A stretch of 64,000 bases of DNA from Marinobacterium sedimentorum (GCF_024267675.1 NZ_JALDYX010000003.1:1-64000), one strand, 5' to 3'; positions 9,147 through 18,671 are shown, counted from the stretch's first letter. The notes: generated by a model from the letters alone, not told the origin. A program made the numbers and translations.

Positions 9147-9998
9147 CTACTCCCTTAAACTGGTTACAAATGTCTGAGTCTGCCGCGCCACCCAATCCTT
9201 GGCCTGCCGGGTCGAAAATGTATGATCCGCAGTCTCCATGCACAGCCGCGACACCGATCGCTCCTCGACCAGTTTTGCCCAGGCCATGTCTTGGGCGAGT
9301 TGCTGGGAAAATTCTTTAGCCGTCAGATCATTGCCACTTAATACCAAGAGCACCCTACCCGGGTACTTTCTCAAGCCCTCGAACATACGCTGCTGATAGC
9401 TATTTCCAGAAGCATCATTCGCTTGGCCCGCGCCTTTGTCACCGAGCAGTGCCTGCCAAAGCGTGCATCCGAACTCCCAGACACTGTCCACAGGGTTACC
9501 CTTGCCCTTTATCAACTTGCGCCAAAATCCCGGATCCAAAAACCGGCGCCTGTAATAGTGTGATACTTGAGCCTTGGCCTTAGCCTGGCGATTCTCCAGC
9601 CAGGGATTCAGCAATACTAGACCGGCCAGACGTGGATCACGGTGCGCGTATATCAGTGCCGCTGAAGCACCATCGCACAATCCCAAGAGCACGATTTTCT
9701 CCAGCTCGGGACAATGTTGCTGGAAACAGTTAACCGCAGCGGCAATGTCGGCATCCAGATCATCGAACAGCTTCTTCTTCCCACTGCTGTCCCCCATCCC
9801 GGTGACATCAAAGCGCAACACCGGGATTCCCTGGCCTGCCAGCGCCCTCGCTAAATGAACAAATTGGCGGTGACTGCCGACCCGATACTGCGGGCCGCCC
9901 ACCACTATGACGACCCCGACGCTAGCGCAATCCACCGAGTGCAGGATAGCCGTCAGCTGCTGGCCCTGACTCGTGAAACAGCATGCGTGTTCAGGCAT
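9147..9998 (-). CDS. Exosortase A system-associated hydrolase 1 (alpha/beta hydrolase, TIGR03100 type)
   Basis: A 283-residue alpha/beta hydrolase with VVIVVGGPQYRVGSHRQF near the start, RFDVTGMGDSSG, and a nucleophile elbow GLCDGAS where Cys replaces the usual Ser. Near the C-terminus TADHTFS provides the likely catalytic His. Members of this family occur almost only beside exosortase A genes; the substrate is unknown. A Cys nucleophile would suit acyl or thioester transfer, fitting the acyl carrier protein two genes upstream (inference). The gene overlaps hydrolase 2 by 8 bases, showing tight operon packing. Confidence 0.9.
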   Translation of the reverse strand: MPEHACCFTSQGQQLTAILHSVDCASVGVVIVVGGPQYRVGSHRQFVHLARALAGQGIPVLRFDVTGMGDSSGKKKLFDDLDADIAAAVNCFQQHCPELEKIVLLGLCDGASAALIYAHRDPRLAGLVLLNPWLENRQAKAKAQVSHYYRRRFLDPGFWRKLIKGKGNPVDSVWEFGCTLWQALLGDKGAGQANDASGNSYQQRMFEGLRKYPGRVLLVLSGNDLTAKEFSQQLAQDMAWAKLVEERSVSRLCMETADHTFSTRQAKDWVARQTQTFVTSLRE

Positions 9999-10806
9999 GG
10001 CACACCCCGTCGGCTTCCGTCAGACATTTCAGCGTCAATACGCTCAGACTATCCGCATCGTAGGTATCCGGAACTTGCCAAAACGGAACACCGGCGCACA
10101 CCTCTATGGTCAGCCGGTCACCGGGCCATTGCTCATGAAGCCTGGAGACAATCAGTGGCACCTTCTCGCTCGCGGCCTCGATCCAGATAACACTGAGCGT
10201 TTCCATCCAGAACGAAGGCTGTATAGAGAGAGCGCTGATCTGAGAGACCAAAACTGAACTCATTGGGTATCCGGCCACTTCCACGAGCTCACCTTCCAGA
10301 CAACGCCTGTACCAGTTAATCTGTTCTTCTCCTCGCCCCAGCATCATCTCGCTCATCTGCTTTAGACGAAAAAACTGGCTCATCAACTGCTGACCACTAA
10401 TGACGGGCTTCCAGAGCAGCAAACGGTCCACCACTTGGGCACCGCGATCGTCAAGGTACTGGGCTGCCAGCAAGGCACCCAGTCGCAACCCCCAAAGGGT
10501 CACAGAGGAACGCCGTTTTTGCCGTATCCACGCCAGAGTTGCATCGATATCGTTGAGCCACCCCGGTACCCTGGCCTCATCGAACTCACCTTCACTGTCA
10601 CCGGTACCGAAGTAATCCAGCAGAACGACAAAATAGCCAGTCTCGGTCAACATTCGGGCCTGCCTGGCCACCACGGCACGGGAGAGATTCATCTCTTCTG
10701 CAAAGGGAGGCAGAAACAGCACCGCGTGCTCGGCTGAGCAGTCCCCGAAGGCGGCCAAATAGAGGCGCCCCTGACCTCCTTCAATGAAGTGGCCCTGATA
10801 CTTCAC
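9991..10806 (-). CDS. Exosortase A system-associated hydrolase 2 (TIGR03101 type)
   Basis: A 271-residue alpha/beta hydrolase fold protein: VLFLPPFAEEMNLSR, VVLLDYFGTGDSEG, and a nucleophile elbow reading LWGLRLGALLA. In place of GxSxG the elbow has Arg, so the classical serine nucleophile is missing. As far as I recall this is usual in the family, so it may act as a non-classical enzyme or a binding partner of hydrolase 1. It overlaps the acyl carrier protein gene by 4 bases (ATGA), implying translational coupling. It would act in the cytoplasm on a carrier-bound or EPS-linked acyl group, but no substrate is known. Confidence 0.88.
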   Translation of the reverse strand: MKYQGHFIEGGQGRLYLAAFGDCSAEHAVLFLPPFAEEMNLSRAVVARQARMLTETGYFVVLLDYFGTGDSEGEFDEARVPGWLNDIDATLAWIRQKRRSSVTLWGLRLGALLAAQYLDDRGAQVVDRLLLWKPVISGQQLMSQFFRLKQMSEMMLGRGEEQINWYRRCLEGELVEVAGYPMSSVLVSQISALSIQPSFWMETLSVIWIEAASEKVPLIVSRLHEQWPGDRLTIEVCAGVPFWQVPDTYDADSLSVLTLKCLTEADGVCHA

Positions 10807-11051
10807 CTGCCCACATGCTCCGTCACAAAAGTTACCAGTGCGCCCAGGGTCTCAAAGCATTCGGCACTGACTTCAGTGTCGTCGATAACGATTCCGAACT
10901 CATCCTCCAGGGTAGTGAGAAAGGTGACTATGGCCATTGAGTCCAGCTCGGCAACATGTCCGATCAGCGGAGCATCGCGATCCATCGAGGCGATATCGTC
11001 CCTGGCCGTGGCGGCTATCAGCAGATTTTTTACAGTCGTTTCATAATCCAT
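10803..11051 (-). CDS. Acyl carrier protein, exosortase locus type
   Basis: An 82-residue acidic four-helix protein with the phosphopantetheine site ELDSMA (Ser38), followed by VTFLTTLEDEFGIVI, which matches acyl carrier proteins. It should carry an acyl or aminoacyl thioester. The plus-strand acyl-CoA ligase (15593) and PLP decarboxylase (17208) and the neighbouring hydrolases suggest a small carrier-based pathway for loading a substituent. It sits 18 bases after the asparagine-synthetase-like gene and overlaps hydrolase 2 by 4 bases. Confidence 0.92.
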   Translation of the reverse strand: MDYETTVKNLLIAATARDDIASMDRDAPLIGHVAELDSMAIVTFLTTLEDEFGIVIDDTEVSAECFETLGALVTFVTEHVGR

Positions 11052-11069
11052 ACTTTGGTTTCCCTGCGA

Positions 11070-12818
11070 TCAATAATTCCGATCGAGCCACAACGCCAAC
11101 ACCATCAGCACCCACACCAACTCTCCATAATACGAGGCGTGCCCGTGTTGATGGCGGTAGATCGCATCATCGATAAATGTCTTCTCGAAAAGATCGAACC
11201 GTTGCAGGGAATCGATCGCCTCATAGGCCAGTTTTTGCAGTTGTGGCTGGTCTTTGATCCAGAGTCCGAACGGCAATCCAAATCCATGTTTGGTCTTGTG
11301 GATAATCTTGTCCGGAAGAAAGCCGTCCATCGCCCGTTTGTATAGATGGCGCAGGTTGCCACGGGTTAGCTTGATGCCTGCCGGAACCCGCAATGAAAAA
11401 TCGACCAGACGGTCGTCCAGCATCGGATAGACCACCTCCACCCCGGCCAGCCGGCACATGCTGTTGACCTTGACCAGGTCATTGTCCGCCAGGGTATGCT
11501 TCCAATCGAGGTAAAGCAGGCGATCCAGCGGGCTGGCCTCGGGTAGCGCATCGTAAAGCTGCTGACACTGGCGGTCAGGTTCAAACAGGTCCACGCCCTG
11601 AACGACACTGGTCGAAAATGTCGCTTTGCGATCAAGCAGATTCAGAAAATTGTAGTATTGGACGCTCTGCGGGACCGTCATCTTCAGCTGTCGAACAAAA
11701 CTCTTGGCTTTACCCAGCAGCGCGGGGGAGTCCGGTAGCGGGGAGCGCAGCAGGGTAAGATCCAGCATTCCAATCAGGGGCCCGAGCCTTTGCCGCCAGC
11801 GATCCAGCTGCAACTGCGTGGCATAGCGTTGATTGCCGGCAAAGAGTTCGTCGCCGCCGTCACCGGCGATCAACCGATTGACCCCTTGCGATCTGGCCAG
11901 TTGCGCGCAGAAATAGGTGGGAATGACCGAGCTGTTGCCGAAGGGCTGATCCATACTGCCAACCACCTGCGGCAGCGCCGCGATCACATCCTCCGGTGTC
12001 ATACAATATTCGTGGCCGTTGAGACCAAAGTGCTGAACCGCCGTACGGGCATAGTCGATCTCATCGTATCGTGCAATCGGAAAGCCGATGGAAAATACAT
12101 CGGGGTTTGGCTTCGATTGAGCCACCAGCCCTGCAAGACTGGAACTGTCCAGACCGCCGCTGAGAAAACAGCCTGTTCTATCCTTGGTGCAATAATCGGC
12201 CACAACGTCCTGCATCAGTACAAACAGCTCGTCGGCCAACTCCTGTTCACTCGGCGACCCCTGCTGATCAAACGCAGGCTGCCACCAGATCTCGCTAGAC
12301 AAGGCTCCCTGACGCCAAGAAACGTGCTGGGCAGGCTCGAGACAATAAACGCCTTCATAGACGGTTCTCGGGCTTGGGATCATATGGTGATAAAGATAGT
12401 TGACCACCGCCTGCCGGGAGAGGGTCAGGGGCTCGGTAACGGCGTCGCGGAGCGCCTGAAGGCTGTCCGCTACTATCAGGCCGCAGGATACTGGACGGTA
12501 GTAAAGCCGATGGGTCGCAAAACGGTCGGCAAAAATATGGCATCTACCAGAGCGCTGGTCGTCGATTATCAGGGCGTAGTGGCCGGTCAAGGCGTGAACA
12601 AACTGATCGCCCAGATCGCGATAGAGTTGCCCGATCAATCCGGGGGACGCCTCGCCTCTGCATTCTTTTTGCAGCACTTCGCCGTAACAGTAGACCTCAC
12701 ATCCATGCACCGACGCCCGTTGCCACTGGTTGCTGGCGTTGAGGTCATTCGAGTCACTGGTGAGGACCTGAACCGCGGCCTTGGCGGGCTCTGTTGCTAA
12801 TTCTGCGCTATCCGGCAT
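11070..12818 (-). CDS. Asparagine synthetase-like protein lacking the N-terminal glutaminase Cys
   Basis: About 582 residues from the ATG at 12818, which has aggaggaagg upstream; a longer frame reaches 12899. The C-terminal half is a clear asparagine-synthase ATP-pyrophosphatase domain: SGGLDSS PP-loop, then GDGGDELFAG, and KTKHGFGLPFGLW near the end. The N-terminal half keeps the shape of a class II glutaminase (GHYALIIDD, IFADRFATHRLYYRP). It does not begin with MCGI, so the catalytic N-terminal Cys is absent. It may use free ammonia or another amine, or form a different amide or lactam-type bond. The other amidotransferase in the window (61709) keeps the Cys. It is first in the minus-strand operon and divergent from femAB. 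Confidence 0.87.
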   Translation of the reverse strand: MPDSAELATEPAKAAVQVLTSDSNDLNASNQWQRASVHGCEVYCYGEVLQKECRGEASPGLIGQLYRDLGDQFVHALTGHYALIIDDQRSGRCHIFADRFATHRLYYRPVSCGLIVADSLQALRDAVTEPLTLSRQAVVNYLYHHMIPSPRTVYEGVYCLEPAQHVSWRQGALSSEIWWQPAFDQQGSPSEQELADELFVLMQDVVADYCTKDRTGCFLSGGLDSSSLAGLVAQSKPNPDVFSIGFPIARYDEIDYARTAVQHFGLNGHEYCMTPEDVIAALPQVVGSMDQPFGNSSVIPTYFCAQLARSQGVNRLIAGDGGDELFAGNQRYATQLQLDRWRQRLGPLIGMLDLTLLRSPLPDSPALLGKAKSFVRQLKMTVPQSVQYYNFLNLLDRKATFSTSVVQGVDLFEPDRQCQQLYDALPEASPLDRLLYLDWKHTLADNDLVKVNSMCRLAGVEVVYPMLDDRLVDFSLRVPAGIKLTRGNLRHLYKRAMDGFLPDKIIHKTKHGFGLPFGLWIKDQPQLQKLAYEAIDSLQRFDLFEKTFIDDAIYRHQHGHASYYGELVWVLMVLALWLDRNY

Positions 12819-13016
12819 CAGCAGTGCCCTTCCTCCTGCGCTGCACAATGGACATAGCGCAGTGTAGTACGCATCTTTGCGTCTGACCTGCAGCAACAAT
12901 AAATTCGCGAACAGCCAAGCCCTGCACTATCTTTTTCCCACCTGTGTATCAATGCCACGGCTACGTCTTGACGTTATCGGTTTCCAAGGTTCGCTGACTT
13001 TGAAAGGATTTTACAC

Positions 13017-14039
13017 ATGGTTTTGATCAAGACACTGGACCTGAAGACACAAGACCGCTGGGACCAGTTTGTAGAGACCTGTGAAGAAGCCACCTTTTTC
13101 CATCGGGCCGGCTGGAAATCCGTGATCGAATCGACGACAGGCCACACCCCTTACTACTTCTATGCCGAGCAGGACGGCCAGATCTGTGGCGTTTTGCCGC
13201 TGGTTGAGGTGAAGAGCCTGCTGTTTGGCCATGCCTTGGTGTCCACGCCATTTTGCGTCTACGGTGGCGTGGCGTCGACCAGCGACGCGGCAACCACCAA
13301 GCTTCTCGATCACGCCAAGACATTGGCGGAAACGCTGGGGGTCGACTATCTGGAACTCAGACACCGTCAGGCCAAAACCCCCGACTGGCTCGCCAAGCAC
13401 AAGCACGCCACCTTTCGTCTCCCCCTGACGAACGATGAAGGCAACCTGCAGGCCATGAAACGCAAACAGCGTGCGGTTATCCGACAGGCGATCAGCAATG
13501 AACATACCGCAACCATCGATACTGGCCTTGACCCGTTTTTTCATATTTATTCCACCAGTGTCAGAAACCTCGGAACACCGGTGTTTTCACGGCGTTTTTT
13601 CCAGGCCCTGCAGGCGGTTTTCAAGCACGACTGCGAAATACTCACCATCCATCACCAGGGCAGGCCCGTCAGCAGCCTGATGAGCTTTTATTTCCGCGAT
13701 GAAGTGCTGCCCTATTATGGCGGGGGCTTACCGGATTCGCGCAACCTGAAAAGCATGGATTTCATGTACTGGAATCTGATGCAGCGAACCACGGCCAGGG
13801 GGCTTGCGACCTTCGATTTCGGTCGCAGCAAAATTGACAGCGGCCCCTATCATTACAAGCGACACTGGGGCTTCGAACCCGAACCGCTCTGTTATGAATA
13901 CCACCTGGTCAAATCAACCAAGCTACCGGATAACAGCCCCAATAATCCCAAATACCGCTACTTTATTAAGCTCTGGCAGCGCCTGCCACTGGGATTGTCC
14001 CAGCAATTAGGCCCCTACCTGTCGAAGAACCTGGGATGA
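13017..14039 (+). CDS. FemAB family protein, XrtA/PEP-CTERM system-associated (TIGR03019 type)
   Basis: A 340-residue protein with the FemAB/BioF2-like acyltransferase fold. It has HRAGWKSVIESTTGH, GVLPLVEVKSLLFG, MKRKQRAVIRQA, the RNLGTPVFSRRFF motif typical of the subfamily, and FDFGRSKIDSGPYHYKRHWGF near the C-terminal part. FemAB relatives transfer amino acids from aminoacyl-tRNA to cell-wall peptides; in EPS loci they may add an amino-acyl group. A gaaagga ribosome-binding site precedes the ATG. The stop overlaps the xrtA start by 4 bases, so the two are translationally coupled. Confidence 0.93.
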   Translation: MVLIKTLDLKTQDRWDQFVETCEEATFFHRAGWKSVIESTTGHTPYYFYAEQDGQICGVLPLVEVKSLLFGHALVSTPFCVYGGVASTSDAATTKLLDHAKTLAETLGVDYLELRHRQAKTPDWLAKHKHATFRLPLTNDEGNLQAMKRKQRAVIRQAISNEHTATIDTGLDPFFHIYSTSVRNLGTPVFSRRFFQALQAVFKHDCEILTIHHQGRPVSSLMSFYFRDEVLPYYGGGLPDSRNLKSMDFMYWNLMQRTTARGLATFDFGRSKIDSGPYHYKRHWGFEPEPLCYEYHLVKSTKLPDNSPNNPKYRYFIKLWQRLPLGLSQQLGPYLSKNLG

Positions 14040-15577
14040 CCACTTTCGAGCCCGCCATAAACCGCGGTGCGCCGCGTATCCAGATCCAGCAACGCAAAGC
14101 GCTGTTGTCGCTGACGCTGCTGCTGCTGGTTTACGCAGCAGTCTTCTGGCCCAGTCTGATGTCCATGGCGGCGATCTGGTGGCGCTCGGAAACCTATGCC
14201 CATGGGATGCTGATTCCCCTGATCAGCCTCTGGCTGATTATCCGCAAGCGTTCGCAATTGACCAGGCTCGAGATGGGACCGGATTGGACGGCGCTGATTC
14301 CATTGCTGGGACTGTGTCTTGTCTGGTTGCTGGGGCGGGCCGCCGATGTGCTGGCGGTCGAGCAGATGGCCACCACCCTGATCCTGATTGCCCTGGTGGT
14401 CGTCGCCCTGGGCAGAACGGTCGCCCGGGCGCTGACATTTCCCTTGGCCTACCTGATTTTCGCCGTCCCCTTTGGGGATCAATTGACGCCATACCTGCAG
14501 CAGATCACCGCCGATATCACGGTTCAGGCGTTAAAGCTCAGCGGTGTGCCTGTCTATTTCAACGGCTTCCTTATAGAAATCCCAACCGGTCGCTTCGAGG
14601 TAGCCGAGGCCTGTAGCGGTCTGCGCTACCTGATCGCCTCTGTTGCTGTCGGGACCCTTTACGCCCACCTCAGCTATCGTAGCCTGCGCAGCCGCCTGGT
14701 TTTTATCGCCGCATCCGCATTGATGCCGGTACTGGCCAACGGCATACGCGCCTATCTGATCGTACTGATCGCTCACCTGTCCGATATGAAATATGCCACC
14801 GGGGTCGACCATTTGATCTACGGCTGGCTGTTTTTCGGTCTGGTGGTAATGTTGATGTTCTGGGTCGGCAGCTGGTGGCGAGATCCGGAGCCTGCATTCA
14901 ATCCAGCCCAGAAGGCCAGCGCCGTGAGCCGCTTGATGGGGGACCGGCCGCGCGCCCTGGTCTATGCGACTCCGGCAGCCGCGCTAGTGATTTTGCTGCT
15001 AACCTGTACCTGGGGCCAGCTGATGAAGCTCACACCACAGTATTCTGCGTTGCCCATCCAGCAATTTTCCTTATCCCCATGGATCCAGCAACCCGCCGAA
15101 GCGCTGGACTGGCGCCCGAAATTTGTCGGTGCCGACCGTATATTCCAGGCAACTTATCGCGTGGACCGCGCCGCCGCTGTAGGGCTTTATATCGCCGACT
15201 ATCAATCCGAACATCAGGGCAAGGAGCTGATTAGCGCCCTGAACCGATGGTACACCGCGAAGGCCTGGACGCCGGCGGGGCACGCCACACGAACGATTTC
15301 GGTCGGCTCTGGTGCACTCAAGGTCAATGTGCTCGAGCTGAGGACACTGGATGGCAGCATGCGACGCATCTGGTACTGGTTTTACGCCTACAAGCGGCCG
15401 GTCACCAGCCCCATGGAGGTCAAGCTGCTGCAAGCCCTGAACAAACTTAGCGGGGCGCACGAAGTGGCCAGCGGATACGCGCTGGCGCTAGATTATGAGG
15501 ACAGCCGCACCGCCGATGCGACCCTGACCCGCTTCATCAAGGACAACTGGCCCGAACTGGCGACAACCAGCCCCTGA
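14036..15577 (+). CDS. xrtA: Exosortase A with fused EpsI domain
   Basis: A 513-residue inner-membrane transpeptidase/protease of the EpsH family. The N-terminal ~290 residues form about eight transmembrane helices carrying the conserved triad: Cys193 in AEACSGLRYL, Arg238 in ANGIRAYL and His259 in DHLIYGW. These cut and probably transfer PEP-CTERM substrates. The C-terminal ~200 residues after a further transmembrane helix are periplasmic and match the EpsI domain often fused to exosortase A. A clear PEP-CTERM substrate in the window is the PepA-like protein at 39671-40705. It follows femAB with a 4-base overlap, and the acyl-CoA ligase begins 15 bases downstream. Confidence 0.96.
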   Translation: MTTFEPAINRGAPRIQIQQRKALLSLTLLLLVYAAVFWPSLMSMAAIWWRSETYAHGMLIPLISLWLIIRKRSQLTRLEMGPDWTALIPLLGLCLVWLLGRAADVLAVEQMATTLILIALVVVALGRTVARALTFPLAYLIFAVPFGDQLTPYLQQITADITVQALKLSGVPVYFNGFLIEIPTGRFEVAEACSGLRYLIASVAVGTLYAHLSYRSLRSRLVFIAASALMPVLANGIRAYLIVLIAHLSDMKYATGVDHLIYGWLFFGLVVMLMFWVGSWWRDPEPAFNPAQKASAVSRLMGDRPRALVYATPAAALVILLLTCTWGQLMKLTPQYSALPIQQFSLSPWIQQPAEALDWRPKFVGADRIFQATYRVDRAAAVGLYIADYQSEHQGKELISALNRWYTAKAWTPAGHATRTISVGSGALKVNVLELRTLDGSMRRIWYWFYAYKRPVTSPMEVKLLQALNKLSGAHEVASGYALALDYEDSRTADATLTRFIKDNWPELATTSP

Positions 15578-15592
15578 ATTTCAGGACAGAAA

Positions 15593-17221
15593 ATGAATAT
15601 GCGCATGCACTATCTCCTGCACCATCTGATCGAAATCAGGGCCGCGCGCACCGCCGAACTGGCTGCCTTGTCCCACAAGCAGGAGCAGATCTGTTACGGG
15701 GAACTCTTTACCCGGGTGCAACAGCTTGCCGGCGGGCTGAGAGAACTGGGTCTGCAGCGCCATGAACGGGTAGCCATCTACCTGCCCAAACAGCACGAAA
15801 CCGTAATAAGCCTGTTCGCCGCCACGCTGGCGGGCGGGGTCTTCGTACCCATCAACCCGGTCCTGAAACCGCCGCAGGTCCAGCATATACTCAGCGACTG
15901 CACTGCCCGCATCCTGATCACCAGCCATGCAAGGCTGCAGCAACTGGCCCCGAGCCTCGCGTGCTTGCGTGATCTGAAGCAGGTGATTCTGGTTGACGAC
16001 TATCCGCCTTCAGAACATGCACCCTACTCCCTTGCCACCTGGCACCAGCTCCAAGGCGCGCCGGCCTGCACCGCGCCACCGGGCTCCGGAACCGACGCCG
16101 ATATGGCCGCCATCCTCTATACCTCCGGCAGCACGGGAAAGCCCAAGGGAGTGGTACTTTCTCACCGCAACCTGATGGTCGGCGCCCAGAGCGTTGCCGG
16201 CTATCTCGACAACACACCGCAAGATCGTATCCTGGCGGTCCTGCCTTTAAGCTTCGACGCCGGCCTCAGTCAAGTCACGACTGCATTCGAATCCGGCGCC
16301 TGCTGCTATCTGATGGACTATCTTCTGCCCAACGATGTGCGGCGTCAGGTCACCCGGCACCAGATAACCGGGATCACAGCAGTACCTCCGCTGTGGAACC
16401 AGATAGCCTCCCTGGAATGGAGCCCAGGTGAGGCGAGTTCAGTACGCTATTTTGCCAATACAGGCGGACATATGCCGCAACCCCTGCTGACCAAACTGCG
16501 CAGGCTCTTTCCCAACGCCCAGCCTTTCCTGATGTACGGTCTGACCGAAGCCTTCCGTTCCACCTATCTGCCACCGGACCAGATTGATCTCAAACCCGGG
16601 TCCATCGGCAAAGCGATTCCCAACGCCGAGGTGCTGGTGCTGCGGGAGGACGGAGCCCCCTGCCAACCCCATGAACCCGGCGAACTGGTTCACCGCGGCC
16701 CTTTGGTAAGCCAGGGATACTGGAACGACCCGGAGAAAACCCGCGAGCGTTTCAGGCCCGTTCCCGCTCAAGCCGATGGACTGGTGTTTAAGGAACTGGC
16801 GGTCTGGTCGGGCGATACTGTCACCCGGGATGAAGAGGGGTATCTTTATTTTGTCGGCCGCAGGGACCAAATGATCAAGACCTCCGGCTACCGGGTCAGC
16901 CCTGACGAGATCGAGGAGATGGCCTACCAGAGTGGTCTGATCCGAGAAGCCGCAGCTGTCGGTTTGCCCCATGCAACTCTGGGCCAGGCAATCCTGCTGA
17001 TTGTAACAGTTCCCGCGACAACGGATTCCACAGAATCATGTCTCGACGCCCTGCTGCAGCGGTGCCGTGAACAACTGCCCAATTTCATGGTGCCACATAA
17101 ATGCATCCTTGAAACTGAACTGCCACGCAACCCCAACGGAAAAATCGACCGGCGATTGCTCGCAGAGCGGTACGCGGATTTATTCGATGACCTTTCGGAG
17201 CCGACCCATGCCGACGGTTAA
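15593..17221 (+). CDS. Acyl-CoA ligase (AMP-forming), exosortase A system-associated (TIGR03098 type)
   Basis: This 542-residue enzyme of the ANL superfamily has the P-loop ILYTSGSTGKPKGVVLSH around residues 178-195. Other core motifs are LMYGLTEAF, GYWNDPEKT, WSGDTVTRDEEGYLYFVGRRDQ and the C-terminal PRNPNGKIDRR with the adenylation lysine. It activates a carboxylic acid as an acyl-AMP and passes it to CoA or, here plausibly, to the acyl carrier protein at 10803. It sits between xrtA and the decarboxylase gene, whose start it overlaps by 14 bases. The acid it activates is unknown. Confidence 0.93.
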   Translation: MNMRMHYLLHHLIEIRAARTAELAALSHKQEQICYGELFTRVQQLAGGLRELGLQRHERVAIYLPKQHETVISLFAATLAGGVFVPINPVLKPPQVQHILSDCTARILITSHARLQQLAPSLACLRDLKQVILVDDYPPSEHAPYSLATWHQLQGAPACTAPPGSGTDADMAAILYTSGSTGKPKGVVLSHRNLMVGAQSVAGYLDNTPQDRILAVLPLSFDAGLSQVTTAFESGACCYLMDYLLPNDVRRQVTRHQITGITAVPPLWNQIASLEWSPGEASSVRYFANTGGHMPQPLLTKLRRLFPNAQPFLMYGLTEAFRSTYLPPDQIDLKPGSIGKAIPNAEVLVLREDGAPCQPHEPGELVHRGPLVSQGYWNDPEKTRERFRPVPAQADGLVFKELAVWSGDTVTRDEEGYLYFVGRRDQMIKTSGYRVSPDEIEEMAYQSGLIREAAAVGLPHATLGQAILLIVTVPATTDSTESCLDALLQRCREQLPNFMVPHKCILETELPRNPNGKIDRRLLAERYADLFDDLSEPTHADG

Positions 17222-18449
17222 CCCCCCGTTAGATCACAAGACCCAGTGGCCGGATATACGCCACAATGAACTCTATATTGGCGGCCAGCCCTTGTCCCGG
17301 CTTGCCGCTCAAATGCCCCAAACCCCATTCTACGCGTACGATCGCCAGCTGATTGCTCAACGAATCGCCGAACTTCGCCGGCTGCTGCCCGCTGGCATCC
17401 AGCTACATTATGCCCTCAAGGCCAACCCTATGCCGGCCTTAGTGAATTTCATCGCCCCCCTGGTCGATGGTTTCGACGTAGCATCGCATCAGGAGATGCT
17501 GGTGGCGATCAATGGCGGTAAAGCAACCAGCGAGATCAGCTTTGCCGGACCCGGCAAGACCCGGCGCGAAATCAGAGCCGCGGTCGCCGCCGGCATTGTC
17601 ATCAATGCCGAGTCTTTCGCTCAAATCGATCAGGCGGCACGTGCCGGTGTCGAACTGGGTGTCGTACCCCGAATCGCCGTCAGGCTCAATCCGGAATTTG
17701 AATTGAAATCCTCGGGCATGCGCATGACCGGCGGAGCCAAGCCATTCGGGATTGATACCGAACAATTCCCCGAACTGATCGAAAAGATGCGAGGACTGGA
17801 CCTGGAGCCGGAAGGACTGCATCTCTATACCGGCTCCCAGAACTTGAATCCGGCAGCCATTTGCGAAGCACAGCAGGCAGCGATAAGCCTTGCCTGTGAG
17901 CTGATTGAGCGGTTCGCGCTCAGGTTGCGTTTTATCAATATCGGAGGGGGATTCGGTATCCCATATTTTCCGGGGGAATCGCCCCTGGACCTTAGGAGTG
18001 TTGCCGACCAACTGTACCTGCTACAGAAGCAAACCCGACAGGCCTCCCCCAAGACCACGCTGGTTCTGGAACTAGGGCGTTACCTGGTGGGAGAAGCAGG
18101 CATCTATGTCTGCAGGGTGCTGGAGCGTAAGACATCCCGAGGCACGGTCTACCTGATCACCAATGGCGGTTTGCACCATCACCTTGCCAACTCCGGCAAC
18201 TTTGGCCAAGTGCTGCGCAAAAATTATCCGGTACTGATCGGCAACCGTGTTGAAGGCGAGGAAAAAGAACGGGTCACGATCGTCGGACCACTGTGCACCC
18301 CGCTGGATATCCTTGCCGAAAAAGTGCTATTGCCGAAAGCGCAGCCAGGCGATTGGGTGGTCGTTCGTCAGTCCGGCGCCTATGGCCTGACCGCAAGTCC
18401 GCAACAGTTTTTGGGCCACCCACCCGCAATAGAAGTGCTAATCGGGTGA
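17208..18449 (+). CDS. PLP-dependent decarboxylase, exosortase A system-associated (TIGR03099 type)
   Basis: About 413 residues from the ATG at 17208, which has ggag 7 bases upstream; longer frames extend back to 17067 inside the ligase gene. It is an alanine-racemase-fold (fold III) decarboxylase related to LysA. The PLP lysine is in HYALKANP (Lys71); GLHLYTGSQ, INIGGGFGIPY, LELGRYLVGEAG, GPLCTPLDIL and SGAYGLTASPQQFLGH follow. It likely decarboxylates an amino acid-like compound to supply an amine for the carrier-based decoration pathway (inference). It is the last gene of the femAB-xrtA-ligase unit. Confidence 0.92.
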   Translation: MPTVNPPLDHKTQWPDIRHNELYIGGQPLSRLAAQMPQTPFYAYDRQLIAQRIAELRRLLPAGIQLHYALKANPMPALVNFIAPLVDGFDVASHQEMLVAINGGKATSEISFAGPGKTRREIRAAVAAGIVINAESFAQIDQAARAGVELGVVPRIAVRLNPEFELKSSGMRMTGGAKPFGIDTEQFPELIEKMRGLDLEPEGLHLYTGSQNLNPAAICEAQQAAISLACELIERFALRLRFINIGGGFGIPYFPGESPLDLRSVADQLYLLQKQTRQASPKTTLVLELGRYLVGEAGIYVCRVLERKTSRGTVYLITNGGLHHHLANSGNFGQVLRKNYPVLIGNRVEGEEKERVTIVGPLCTPLDILAEKVLLPKAQPGDWVVVRQSGAYGLTASPQQFLGHPPAIEVLIG

Positions 18450-18483
18450 TAAGGTGTGCTTTCGACGTCTACACTAATGGTAG

Positions 18484-18507
18484 CGATTCTCATGGGTCTG
18501 AGAATCG
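18484..18507. repeat. Hairpin after the decarboxylase gene
   Basis: A perfect 9-base inverted repeat, cgattctca and tgagaatcg, is separated by a 6-base loop. It lies 35 bases after the decarboxylase stop. No T-run follows, so it is not a classical intrinsic terminator; it may stabilise mRNA 3' ends or bind a regulator. Confidence 0.5.
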
Positions 18508-18671
18508 TCGATTGGCCGGGACTGCAGGCGCTCAGGCGCGGACGTTACGGCAGGATGCCTAGATACAGCGAAATTCCCGCAATCTCGACGCTATTCGTGT
18601 CGGGATACTTTGCATACACCGGGCTGAATAGCTGCTTGAAACGTCCGTACTCGACTTCTAGAATTTGCGAT

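Noticed and set aside
11790..12800. A 336-codon plus-strand frame
   Set aside because: It lies opposite the asparagine-synthetase-like gene and has no recognisable domain.
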